NCBI GenBank assembly: GCA_025642075.2
Contig: JAODUO010000056.1
Span: 632,501 to 696,500, forward strand
Source of the DNA: Ridgeia piscesae
Lineage: Eukaryota > Annelida > Polychaeta > Sabellida > Siboglinidae
Direction of reading: 5' to 3'
DNA length: 64,000 nucleotides
The position numbers and the translations under genes are program-made. Positions 18,776 through 32,000 of this stretch are shown here, piece after piece (positions within the stretch are counted from its first letter, which is position 1; each line of letters starts with the position of its first letter). Under the pieces are notes generated by a model. That model was given only the letters and a program-made list of their open reading frames with translations. It was not told where the DNA came from and did no database searches.

Positions 18776-19496
18776 TGGTCAAATGACTCAACTAACATTG
18801 CAGTGTAAGCTGAATCAACTAACACTGTAATGTAAGTTGAGTCAACTAACACTGCAGTGTAAGCTGAATCAACTAACACTGTAATGTAAGTTGAGACAAC
18901 TAACACTGCAGTGTAAGTTGAATCAATTAACACTGTAATGTAAGTTGAGTCAATTAACACTGTAATGTAAGTTGAGTCAACTAACACTGCAGTGTAAGTT
19001 GAATCAACTAACACTGTAATGTAAGTTGAGTCAACTAACACTGCAGTGTAAGTTGAATCAACTAACACTGTAATGTAAGTTGAGTCAACTAACACTGCAG
19101 TGTAAGTTGAATCAATTAACACTGTAATGTAAGTTTAGTCAACTAACATAGCAGTATAAGCGGATTCAACTAACACTATAGTGTAAGTTGAGTCAACAAA
19201 CACTGCAGTGTAAGTTGAATCAATTAACACTGTATTGTAAGTTGAGTCAACTAACACTGCAGTGTAAGTTGAATCAATTAACACTGTAATGTAAGTTTAG
19301 TCAACTAACATAGCAGTGTAAGCGGATTCAACTAACACTATAGTGTAAGTTGAGTCAACAAACACTGCAGTGTAAGTTGAATCAATTAACACTGTAATGT
19401 AAGTTGAGTCAACTAACATTGCAGTGTAAGTTGAGTCAACTGACACTACAGTGTAAGTTGAGTCAACTAACACTGTAGTGTAAGTCGACTCACAGT
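18776..19496. repeat. 27-bp satellite with alternating monomers
   Basis: About 26 monomers of 27 bp. Two subtypes largely alternate: one with CTGCAGTGTAAGTTGAATCA and one with CTGTAATGTAAGTTGAGTCA, giving a 54-bp dimer. A further 162-bp (6 x 27) block is duplicated: the rare variant GTTTAGTCAACTAACATAGC occurs at 19133 and again at 19295. The second subtype contains TGAGTCA, the AP-1 consensus; the first has TGAATCA. The open frame on the minus strand (VLVDSTY repeats) follows from 27 being a multiple of three. Confidence 0.95.
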
Positions 19497-20329
19497 ATTT
19501 TACTCAGGTCTTGTACTACGACTTCACAATAACCCAGATATCTACCCAAATTGTAAACACAAGAATCGCTGATAAATCAGTAGACATAATTTATAAATAA
19601 AATAAGAACGAATATAAAATATGTCCTCTATGGTGTGTTTCCCAGTAAAGCAAAAACATCCATTCATTATCTAAAGTAGGCTAATATACCCCGTTGTATG
19701 GTAAACTAGCCCCATTTCGACATTACGTATTTTATAATTAATTTCTCATTAATATGATGAAAGAAAGTTTTACCAATGCGTAGTCCGAACATTTGAAATT
19801 GTAAGAACAATACAGTATGGTCACATTCGTTGATAATTTACATACTAGCAGATAATAATCAAACCATAGACAACTTTTGTTAAGTATAAAAACAAATTTT
19901 TATTTTCGTCTTATTTTCTTTCATTAGCACATATAGTGTGTCAACCATAGTCGAATACCATCAGTGGTGGAACCAAACAGTGGTCACTGCTGTAGCTTTC
20001 TACGAAACAGATGTGCAACTAACAGTGAAAGCCTCAACTTTTGACTGCCGCGATGTGTTAGAAATGAACAGACTTTCATTGTCATTGTCAATGCCTCGAT
20101 CATTTCTTCAAAAATATCACGTTATAGCAGATATTTAATTTTTACAGAATATAGTTTTGTTTAGCCATAATACAAGAGGTTATAGGTCGTTATTAGGTCC
20201 TCAAACCGGAAACACGTGGACAGATTATTTTAAGAGCTCCGTAACGGTATAATATCCTCCAATGGCAAGTTACTTTGGTATCATCCAGGATGACCGGTGG
20301 TGTAATTCTGTTACCAAATATGCTGTGCA
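19497..20329. other. No recognisable gene
   Basis: AT-rich sequence with no exon, RNA gene or repeat that could be supported. Confidence 0.4.
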
Positions 20330-21970
20330 ATCCCAGATAGCCAAACGACATTGGCCCGATCTCGGCCCGATCTCGTCCATCTCGGCACCGATATCGGCCC
20401 GATCTCGTCCATCTCGGCACCGATATCGGCCCGATCTCGGCACACGACATCGGACCGATCTCGGCCATCTCGGCCCTATATCGAACCGAGATAGCCCACA
20501 TCAGCCCAATCTAGGTTTTGCACATGGGATCGCTATCGGCCCGATGTCGGCGATCTCGGCTGCATCTAGGCTATAATACTGTTTTCATCTAGGCAGTATA
20601 ATAATAATTATTATTACTTGGTTACACTATAGGCTAGCTGTGTGTGGCTTAATTAGTTGGTAACAAATAATGCAATGACATATTTTGTGTTATTTTCATC
20701 ACAAGTGGCATAGTTTCCGAGGTTCTTCTCTTAGCCCTGTCCCCATTCCTTTCTTTGGGCCCCATGAACCATTTGGACAGACACTTCTGGATGGCTTTGT
20801 CTGTAGGGCCTACGTGGCATCTTCATTTCTCCCGAAGTCTTCTGCAATTAAAATGAAGAGACATTAAGCTAGATGCCATCTATCTTTAACTAATATCACA
20901 GACTGAGCAACAGTTTTTTTTTTACAAAACTATATATATATATATATATATAATGTATATAAAGTTCCACATAATCAAGCGTGCGCTTATAAATTCATGC
21001 CACAAATCATTTGTTAATCTAGAAATATACAAAGGTTTACAACAAAATAAATGATTATATAAACATACCTTCTCCACTGTAGCTGTGCTTCTGTCTAAGT
21101 CCTATCTGTCAGTGGAGTCAAGAAGCAGGGAAAGTGTAGTCTCAAAGGTCACACTACCTCCAGTGTTCCAGGCCTGGGAGGCTGTGGACTAGCCAGTTGG
21201 ACTGCTGTTACATGACTAACACATGGTGTCATGGGGGCTGTAATCACTCAAGCCTCTCCATCGGGTATCATCAGGCTAGGCAAAATTTAAGGACCTTGGA
21301 GTTCACTGACAGTTCAAGCTACATTCAACTACGAGAAGACATGTTTTGGTATAGTTTTCTTACAAAATAAACCAATATTGTTTTGAATATATTTTCATAG
21401 ACTGAAATTTCTTTGGATGTTCGAACTGTTTCTTCTAAAGATTATTTTCTTATAAGTTTTTTTTAATAGTTTTTTTTAGACACTTATGTGCAGGGAATAG
21501 TATGTAGGTACACTCTTGGCTTTGTTTTAGTAGGTCCTATGGCGGATGGCGGGACAATCGGATTACAGTGGCGCACAAAATATTGGAAACATTTAATAAA
21601 AAAATAAACACATCTAAACTCGCCCAAATTCTCTACAAATTACATTCACCACAATTAACGCGATATGTATTAAATTAGTTTTGCATATGTTCATATTTGT
21701 AAAGGATATACGTTAGATTTACTGCCAAACCCTTGCTGCATAACGACATGGCCTATCTTGGGCCGATCTCGGTCCGATGTCTGCTGCATAGGTGCCTATA
21801 TACTGCCAGTATCGCCAACATCGGACCGATATCGGCCAGATGTCGCCTGCATAGGTGCGTACAGCCAGTATAGCCAGCGTCGGACCGATATCGGCCCGTC
21901 ATAGGATAGATAGGCCTGAGATTGCCGAGATGCAGCCGATATCGGGCCGATATGGGTGGCTATTTGGGAT
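20330..21970. mobile_element. Decayed element with GATATCGG-rich inverted ends
   Basis: The left end starts ATCCCAGATAGCC and continues into repeated GGCCCGAT(C/A)TCGG motifs to about 20575. The right end (21742-21970), read on the minus strand, starts ATCCCAAATAGCC and continues into the same motifs. The ends therefore form an imperfect terminal inverted repeat, with subterminal arrays of a palindromic CCGATATCGG core. The interior of about 1.1 kb shows no transposase frame. No target-site duplication was confirmed. Most likely a non-autonomous DNA transposon; superfamily unknown. Confidence 0.6.
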
Positions 21971-24012
21971 GGGCGTCCTTCCGGCGGAGGTTATGTTGCA
22001 GTAATAACGGGACCTACACGAACTAAATGAAAAAAATGGCCAATTCGTCGGTGAATAACGTCCAGAGGCTGCATAACGTCGCCTGAGAAGGCGACATCGT
22101 CTAGACTTGGATGACACGGGAAGGACGTAGGTTGAAGGAAATGTCAGTCACGTGATGATGATGATGATGATGAAAGCTGATGTGCTTCTACATTAGCGAT
22201 TTGTTCTAGGAAATAGTCGATGTGACCCGAATGTATAGACGCTAATCAAAATGTTGCCAATCTTCGTAATACCTTGGCTGTTTGTAGCATGAATGCGATG
22301 CTTAAAGTACTTCGCGGTTGTAAGTAGTGTACTTTTTTAAAGTACTGATGTAGCATTAGGTTGGTATTAGATTTCATAAGAAGCAACGTTTCAGTGTATA
22401 AGTAGCAGACCTTCAGTTTATATAAACAGTGAGACGTATTACTTGCCTCATTGTGTAAGACTGTCAGTATTAATCATGAATGATCCTCCCGAATGATTCA
22501 ACAAAATACGACACTCCTCTTATAATAACACGTGGTTATTTACTATAAAATGTACAGTAACAATGATCGACGTACACCGTAGATACTTATGACGTAGGCA
22601 ACACGTTCTTATGACGTCGGCATTGTGTGCCGTACGTGTTGCACAGTAATGAACCATTACAACAGTTTACAGTGTTAAGATATTAGGCATACAGAGATTA
22701 CCTCGACTATACAATAATATGACTTATTTATTTACACAACGTTGTCAACTAAATAACCTTATTACACCGTTTTATCTTTTCATAAAAATGACATCAATAT
22801 CGTTAAAATATAATTATCACATAACGCACGTATTCTTTAGGTTGACTGTTTATGCTTCACCAGGATGCACGGACGCAGGCACGCACACACATACATATCA
22901 CCCTCAAGACAGCAGACGCAGGAGGCCACTGCATTACGGAAGGCAGGGTACACTACCTCCGAGAATAATGTTCTCGAAATAAAAATATATATTGTTTGTA
23001 TGTAAAATATTATTGATATAATTATAATCTGTAATCAGACAGATTTTATGTGATCGGTTGACGTTATTCCGCTCATAAAGTCATCTATTAATAATAATAT
23101 GCGATACATTTTACATAACTAGAATACACAGAGAACACTATTGAGGTATAATAGAGAATACGTGCACCTCAAGATGGCCATATACGAGTGCAGAAATAAT
23201 TAGTTTCATCGGAATATCGACGATTTGCCATAAGTCCAACTATTTCAACAAGAGGAGGATTGCTATATAAGCAGTGCGCAATTTAAATAAAAGGTATTAT
23301 CTAGGGGTAAAACCTAAGCGTACCGGATTTGTGATCTGCTTAAGGTGGTCTTATCTATATTTAGCCTGTGTATGCTGCTGTTTGGAGCACACACGCACGC
23401 ACGCACGCACGCACGCACATACACGACTTAAGCACTTGAGTATATGTTACCACAAACAATTATAACAGCAAGAAAGAAATCATGACCTATACAAGCCCTA
23501 TTTTAACATTAATAAAATATACGTCCACAAATCTTTAGATTACACCAGCAGTATGCAGATAGAATTTAAGAAGAAGAATTTAAATTACATTATTTTACAT
23601 AGCACAGTAAGTATAAGCCATGCTATATTATGGGCTACAGAATCTTCAACCAACAACATTATAATGTTACATTATAATTAAATGTACATTAAATGAAAAT
23701 TGATCACATAGCGTTCATGTTACCAAAGATAACATGACGTCAGGCAGTGCACAGGAATATACAGTTTGGTTCCTTGTAACCTTTGTTCCTGGATGGACTG
23801 GCATCTGAGTCTCTATCATTTGCCTTTGTGTTTCTTGGTGGAGCTTTTTGGGCCCTTCTTTCCCTCCTGAAACAACACAACCACAAGTTTGTAAACACAT
23901 TCACAAACACAATTGCCATATTCGTTCTATTAAGCTATTAAGCACGCATGCCATACTTCTTCCATTAAATGACCTCGGTCAACTTGCTGACCATTATTGT
24001 CACAGGTTTTTA
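21971..24012. other. No recognisable gene
   Basis: Contains a short GAT trinucleotide run near 22156-22172 and a (CACG)n tract at about 23391-23417. Otherwise AT-rich, with no supported feature. Confidence 0.4.
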
Positions 24013-24242
24013 GAGTTGCCTTCTCTAGAATTAGTCAGTCCACTACAGGTTACAGGTGGGATCTTTTATTTCTTCTGACATAGACACCAGATAGAAGGAA
24101 GCACTGGCTTTTAGTGTCTCTTCACAGGCATATGTGGGGTTACGAAATAGCCTAAGTTTCGAAACGGCGGCAGGTGGGTTTAAACCACCGTCCCCTCGAT
24201 TGACAGTCCGGCGCTCTATCACGCGACCATCACGCCCCACAT
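24013..24242 (-). mobile_element. tRNA-derived SINE, copy 1
   Basis: On the minus strand the head begins GTGGGGCGTGATGGTCGCGT, an A-box-like stretch. A GACTGTCAATC loop follows, then GGTTTAAACCC as B box. The body carries TATCTGGTGTCTATG, AAAAGATCCCACC and CTGTAGTGGACTGACTAATT. The same order recurs at 61638-61811, which establishes it as an interspersed family. The CTGTCAA loop would present a GTC anticodon, but the parent tRNA is uncertain. Confidence 0.8.
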
Positions 24243-25206
24243 AGTAAGCATACAACCCCATTTTAGCAGAATTTGACACTGTTAGTTCCAAATCCCTATA
24301 ATTTAATTTCTAATTTTGTCACATCGCACTGGAATTGTAGATTGCACACAGACGAAACAGCATATCTGTTTGTCTCTTTCATTACTACTAATTATCTGCA
24401 ATGTTTCACCAGCATAACTTGTTATGAACTTATGATAACCATAAATATTTGATCAAAATGTGAATAGGCAACTTATACCGATACACTAACACAAATAAAT
24501 CACGGATGATATGCATGTTGTTGCTGGTGTCGCCACCTAGTGTGGTACATTGACATCATTTGGGGAACCAAACAAAATAGAGTGATCTAATGGGTATACG
24601 CTTATTTCGAATGCATTTCTGGATAAATTTTCCTTTCTCAAATATTTTAAAGTATACTGTGTGCTTAATAGAAAGAATACGATAACTGTATACATGAAAA
24701 CTCTATATTTTAATGCAGGACTCCATTGCAAATATGTTGTTAAATTATATTACTAATAATATTATAATTATGTGCTGCAATGTCACTGTAAATATAAACT
24801 GTAGCAGTATTACTAATTAAAGTTCTAATCTAAGTACTAAACATAGTTCACACATCGGATCTATTATAATTTGAATTCGAATGGAGATAATAAAAAATCT
24901 CGAACTAGAACCAGACTGAACTGGAATTGAACTGAAGTAAGCTGAACTGTGTTAAGTGTGATAAGAACCATGATAAGAACAATTTTAATCAACTATGATT
25001 ATTATTAATATGAATCAGGATGATTATTAACACAATTACTTACACCATGACTGCAGGATGCCACCAAATATAGGATAACAGTTGATTTTTGAAACAGGCT
25101 GTGTTCTGTGTTTCATCTTCAATGTTTAAGTAAAAATCAACTTGGGCATGTCACAGTTTGGTAAAATGCATGGACCAGGTGTACACATCACTTAATAATT
25201 TATTAG

Positions 25207-25256
<50 letters not shown>

Positions 25257-25811
25257 TTGTATATATAACTAATATATTATATATATAATTTATATATATA
25301 TAATATATATACAAATAAAGTTTTTATTTCAGACAAGATGTTGTCCATATATATACATAAAATACAATAAAAAAATATATGAAAAGTACAATACATATAA
25401 TACAATCAAAGCAATGATGTGATTGACGTAAAGATATGTGTTAAGTAAAAAAATAAAAATTGTAGTAAAAATAAATATAAAACATTTGATTAAAAAACAC
25501 AATACAAATGTCCTGTGTTTAATAGCGACCTCCAGTATGTGTACATTCAGCTCTTATAATGAATATCAGTATGTAGGTAATTAATAAAAAGAAGATTATC
25601 CGACTGATGAAGATGACATATAAGACTAAATATGGATGAACGAATGCGTTCATTAAAAGATTTAATGTAGTTGGTGGCAAACATAAAGCTTGCACTGCAT
25701 CTTGAGGGTAAGTTGAGTAAAATTCTGAGGCGATGGCAATGCTTTTGAGGCTATATTTATATATATATATATATATAATTTATATATATATATATAATTT
25801 ATATATTTATA

Positions 25812-25851
<40 letters not shown>

Positions 25852-25978
25852 AATCAGATTTGGATCTCAACATTTGTTTGACCCAATTACCTTCCTAATA
25901 TTACTGGTAATGTTTGCCATAAACACTTTTTAAGTGAACAGTTATAATGTGTTAACACGTGTGTTCTGGCATTAATTT
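24243..25978. other. Intergenic, AT-rich with TA microsatellites
   Basis: Contains TA tracts at about 25207-25252 and 25757-25851. No gene was recognised; this is the 3' flank of the IMPACT gene. Confidence 0.4.
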
Positions 25979-25984
25979 TTTATT
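25979..25984 (-). terminator. Candidate poly(A) signal for IMPACT
   Basis: AATAAA on the minus strand, about 56 bp after the IMPACT stop codon. Confidence 0.5.
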
Positions 25985-26039
25985 TCAAGTGATTTTTTTG
26001 GCAATTGTGAGAATTCTTAGTTAAAAAAAAATTGAAAAA

Positions 26040-29000
26040 TTACATGACCCCAGAAAATGCAATAGTACTGACTCTGTGTTGAAGATATCCATGCTCTTCA
26101 AGTAGTTTCCTTGAAATGGCATTGATGTGTCTGAATCGATCGGGCCCAAGGTGAATACCGCCATACCACCGTGTCACAATGACAATGACGTTTGTTGCAT
26201 CCATGCTCTACAAACACAGATAAAACTAACTTTTGCAACTGTGGAAAGTTGCAAATGCACACGGCAGTGACTGCACATGTGTGTTTGACACTAATTGTTT
26301 TATTCAGAAGTGGTTCAATGTTATGCATGATAGCATCAGGCTCATCACTGTTATACTTTGCCCACATTGATTATCTACGTAAAGATTCAAGGTAAAATGC
26401 AAAGCAATACCAACAGTCTATACCCGTGTATTTGCTGTGCGTGTTCATATACAAACCACATAAGGGGACCAGTCAGTTCTTCAGTCCATAAATGGCCAAG
26501 CAATATTATGTAATAGGAAGTTAGCTGTGTTATTGTATATGAAGATGTGACACTGGTGGACATCAACCAGTACTGCTGTTAACTCAACCCACCTCAGCAG
26601 TGCTGCCAGTACGTTGTTTAGAAACGGGATGTTTTGTTTGTCATTTCAACATTCTCCAGGGTTGTGTCATCCAAAGTGCAATTTTTTGTATGCTCTTACG
26701 CAACAAAATTTGGTGGGCAGTGTACATTTAGCATAGGTTTTACAGTCATAAGAGTGAATTTTTGGATATTACAGGTTTACTTTTTACAAAAAAATATTGA
26801 AATGAGATGAGCAAAAAAAAACTGATTTGTGGAGACACCTGTAACAGTCGTTACAACAGTGCACTGATGATTTGTGGAGACACCTGTAACAGCCGTTACA
26901 ACAGTGCACTGATGATTTGTGGACACACCTGTAACAGCCATTACAACAGTGCACTGATGATTTGTGGAGACACCTGTAACAGCCATTACAACAGTGCACT
27001 GATGATTTGTGGACACACCTGTAACAGCCATTACAACAGTGCACTGATGATTTGTGGAGACACCTGTAACAGCCATTACAACAGTGCACTGATGATTTGT
27101 GGAGACACCTGTAACAGTCGTTACAACAGTGCACTGATGATTTGTGGAGACACCTGTAACAGCCGTTACAACAGTGCACTGATGATTTGTGGAGACACCT
27201 GTAACAGCCATTACAACAGTGCACTGATGATTTGTGGACACACCTGTAACAGCTGTTACAACAGTGCACTGATGATTTGTGGAGACACCTGTAACAGCCG
27301 TTACAACAGTGCACTGATGATTTGTGGAGACACCTGTAACAGCCGTTACAACAGTGCACTGATGATTTGTGGAGACACCTGTAACAGCTGTTACAACAGT
27401 GCACTGGTGATTTGTGGACACACCTGTAACAGCTGTTACAACAGTGCACTGATGATTTGTGGAGACACCTGTAACAGCCATTACAACAGTGCACTGATGA
27501 TTTGTGGACACACCTGTAACAGCTGTTACAACAGTGCACTGATGATTTGTGGAGACACCTGTAACAGCCGTTACAACAGTGCACTGATGATTTGTGGAGA
27601 CACCTGTAACAGCTGTTACAACAGTGCACTGATGATTTGTGGACACACCTGTAACAGCTGTTACAACAGTGCACTGATGATTTGTGGACACACCTGTAAC
27701 AGCTGTTACAACAGTGCACTGATGATTTGTGGAGACACCTGTAACAGCTGTTACAACAGTGCATGATGATTTGTGGAACACCTGTAACAGTAACCACTGA
27801 TTTGTGGACACCTGTAACAGCGTTACAACAGTGCATGATGATTTGTGGAGACACCTGTAACAGCCGTTACAACAGTGCACTGATGATTTGTGGAACCAAC
27901 CACCAGTCAACAGCTGTTACAACAGTGCACTGATGATTTGTGGAGACACCTGTAACAGCCATTACAACAGTGCACTGATGATTTGTGGACACACCTGTAA
28001 CAGCCGTTACAACAGTGCACTGATGATTTGTGGAGACACCTGTAACAGCCGTTACAACAGTGCACTGATGATTTGTGGAGACACCTGTAACAGCCATTAC
28101 AACAGTGCACTGATGATTTGTGGACACACCTGTAACAGCTGTTACAACAGTGCACTGATGATTTGTGGACACACCTGTAACAGCTGTTACAACAGTGCAC
28201 TGATGATTTGTGGAGACACCTGTAACAGCCATTACAACAGTGCACTGATGATTTGTGGAGACACCTGTAACAGCTGTTACAACAGTGCAGTGATGATTTG
28301 TGGAGACACCTGTAACAGCCGTTACAACAGTGCACTGATGATTTGTGGAGACACCTGTAACAGCCATTACAACAGTGCACTGATGATTTGTGGAGACACC
28401 TGTAACAGCCATTACAACAGTGCACTGATGATTTGTGGACACACCTGTAACAGCTGTTACAACAGTGCACTGGTGATTTGTGGAGACACCTGTAACAGCC
28501 GTTACAACAGTGCACTGATGATTTGTGGAGACACCTGTAACAGCCATTACAACAGTGCACTGATGATTTGTGGAGACACCTGTAACAGCCGTTACAACAG
28601 TGCACTGATGATTTGTGGAGACACCTGTAACAGTCGTTACAACAGTGCACTGTTGATTTGTGGAGACACCTGTAACAGCCGTTACAACAGTGCACTGATG
28701 ATTTGTGGAGACACCTGTAACAGCCGTTACAACAGTGCACTGATGATTTGTGGAGACACCTGTAACAGCCGTTACAACAGTGCACTGATGATTTGTGGAG
28801 ACACCTGTAACAGCCGTTACAACAGTGCACTGATGATTTGTGGAGACACCTGTAACAGCCATTACAACAGTGCACTGATGATTTGTGGACACACCTGTAA
28901 CAGCTGTTACAACAGTGCACTGATGATTTGTGGAGACACCTGTAACAGCTGTTACAACAGTGCACTGATGATTTGTGGAGACACCTGTAACAGCCGTTAC

Positions 29001-32000
29001 AACAGTGCACTGATGATTTGTGGAGACACCTGTAACAGCCGTTACAACAGTGCACTGATGATTTGTGGAGACACCTGTAACAGCCGTTACAACAGTGCAC
29101 TGATGATTTGTGGAGACACCTGTAACAGCTGTTACAACAGTGCACTGATGATTTGTGGAGACACCTGTAACAGCCGTTACAACAGTGCACTGATGATTTG
29201 TGGAGACACCTGTAACAGCCGTTACAACAGTGCACTGATGATTTGTGGAGACACCTGTAACAGCCGTTACAACAGTGCACTGATGATTTGTGGAGACACC
29301 TGTAACAGCCGTTACAACAGTGCACTGATGATTTGTGGAGACACCTGTAACAGCCGTTACAACAGTGCACTGATGAAGCATCAGGTATCTTACTTCGAGC
29401 AGTCGCAGCATCTGAATACTGGCTCCTTTCTCCCCGTCATCCACGTAGTTAGTCAAGTAAGTTGCTACATGATTCTCATCAGCTGGTTTTTGTAAAACTC
29501 TGAAAAGAAAACTCCACATAAATAGGACAGAACAAATTTAATTCTGCCAAATAGCATGATAACATTTCAATCACATTTGTAGGGTCACACAATCAACCTT
29601 ATACTAAATTGTGAAAAATTCTTCACATTTTGTGTCACAGAGATACTGTCTTGCAAACATCGTAACATGGTTGCGTCATATAATCTCACTTTTCAGTACT
29701 TCATGCAATAAGCAAACAATACTTAGTCATAGGTAGTTCAAAAAAGGTCACTGGGTGTATTGCCAATCTAATATGCCAACTTGTCACAATCTCATCTCAT
29801 CTTGGTCGTCATTCAGGACGCCCCGCGTTGAACACACAGCCCTTCCAGCACCATCTGTCCATCATGACTGTCTTTGACACTTAAGTTGAAAACGTTGCTC
29901 CTAAACTTTTGATGAACTGTCAGTGTGAGCATCTTAGTTAAACTACTTTCAAACTGTTGCCTCTGTCTTGTACTCCTGCTTTCTTTAACCTCCTTATCCA
30001 GTTGTTAATGTTAATTGACCTGCCTTACGGCAAACATCTGTTTTGAAGAATTGCTTCTGCTGGTCAAAAGGTGTAATTGCTCAAGGCAGTTAATAGACAG
30101 CTTAAATAAACACATTTTCACTCTTGTTGTTTATCTAATATACTGTATATTCGCAGGGCCTTATAAGGAAAAAAATTTGCCAGTCACACTTTTTTCGTGG
30201 ACACGCAGATGTTAACTCACGTACATACAAGCCAGTTATGACCTCAAAAAAACTACAAACACACGTGACACCTATATTCGAGTTGTAACTGACATTATCT
30301 ATGATTTTCGAAGACCATTCTGCTGCTTCATGTTTTACCTGTCCCCTGATATTTCTGCCCATCCACAAAGGTTTTTCCCGTCCAAATGCTGGGTGGATAC
30401 AGGTCTCTGCATAAAGCTATGCATATTCTTGTATGCTGAAGAAATACTGAGATTCCTGCCTCTACATAACGTACGCAGGAATTAAAAGGCAATTCTGTTA
30501 CTTTGTACCTGTAGGCCTGAATGTTGTGCGTGGCTGCTGCACATCGCCTGTCTGACAGAATCTTCTCCATCACTTGTGCCACCTGAAGTAGCAAAGTACA
30601 CAAATTATGCAACTATTATTTCATTACAATTGCTTAAGGGGCTAGATATTCTAACTATATTCACCACAGTGTGTTAGTATTAATTAATTGATTTGTACTG
30701 GTGCTATTGCTAAATAAAAACGTTACTGATAGTCATTTCCCCTCTTACCACTCAATACCAACGACCAGGTAAACAATTTGTTCTTGTATGTCCATAACTA
30801 TTCCATCTTGTTACATTGCATGCACATATATTACATCTTGTTAATTTTTTTCAGACCGACTGGTTTCGAAGAATAACAAGAATGTTAGACAAAACAAGGA
30901 TGAATGACCTGAGAACAGATGTTGAAATGCAATGCAGCCAAATGGGAATTACTGAGAAGCAGGATAATATTGACATTTGGTCAAGACAAATGTAAGGAAA
31001 TATTGCAGAGGCCAGAGGTGGTTCAACACCAAGGACACACGAGAACAGACTGTCTAAGGCGGGACATGAGAACATTGGGAGAGGGTGAAAGATGGAGAGA
31101 GAGAGGGCTATGGATAAGAAGGTTGGGAAAAATAAACACAGTGAGTAGTTTGGCTATACTGACCCTCTACAACTGGGAGGGGAAAGACATTGCGTTTAAT
31201 CCTATCAGATCTTGTGATGTTTTCAGATATCACAAAGCCTTCCCATTGAAATTACATCTTGTCCAGATATCAAACGCTTACTCTTTCCCAGCACATAACA
31301 CCAACGGATACATGTCCAGCTGACATCGAGAATAACTACTTCATATAAAATAGAACCACCCCAATGACATAGTTACCTCAGCTTCGCTTGCGACAGCCGC
31401 TATGTGGCCTTGAAATTTACTTTTCCTGTCATGGAGGTATTCACCGTGATAAATCACAGGGCAGGTGTCGACTGGAAGCAGAGTAACACATGTAGGTAAT
31501 ACTGAATGCATTGTTAAAACACATTATGAAATAAATACAGATATCTTAGTGAAGAATTTGGTCAGGTTTTTGTTATAACAGCATGAAACATGACAACGCA
31601 AGTGCAGTAAACTGAATAGATCTCACCTGCGACTTTCCCTTCGTTGTCCTTCTTGTACTCGTAGAACTTCCAATCCTCCACTTCCTCCTCCCCCTCCCCC
31701 TCGACTCCCTCGTCAGCCTCAGTCTCCCTTGGGGACACTGTAAGATCCCCTCCACCCACATCTGGTGTCACACTCTCCTCCTGTCTCTGTGCTGCCATTC
31801 TGTCAACTCCACTTGTCTCACTGTTTCCGTCTTGCCTTGACTGGACAAACTCTCTGACACCCTCGACCCACAGGTAGATGACGTTCTCACCAATATTTTC
31901 ACTGCAACCACATTCACACGGCACATGTTTCAATTTTGTTATTACCAATCGTGTCTCTTCTTTGTCTTGTAATACAGCGTTCTTAACATTACACTGAATA

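Noticed and set aside
24130..24242. Functional tRNA gene
   Set aside because: The A- and B-box-like parts are present but no acceptor stem closes. The head is fused to a SINE body shared with the copy at 61638-61811.
26821..29377. Array resembling a CRISPR (regular repeats with a palindromic core)
   Set aside because: There are no unique spacers: the 45-bp units are contiguous and the genome is eukaryotic.
27888..29495. 535-codon plus-strand open frame of CGDTCNSRYNSALMI repeats, like a Cys-rich repeat protein
   Set aside because: A 45-bp unit keeps several frames open on both strands, and the conserved coding signal here is the minus-strand IMPACT exon at 29394-29499.
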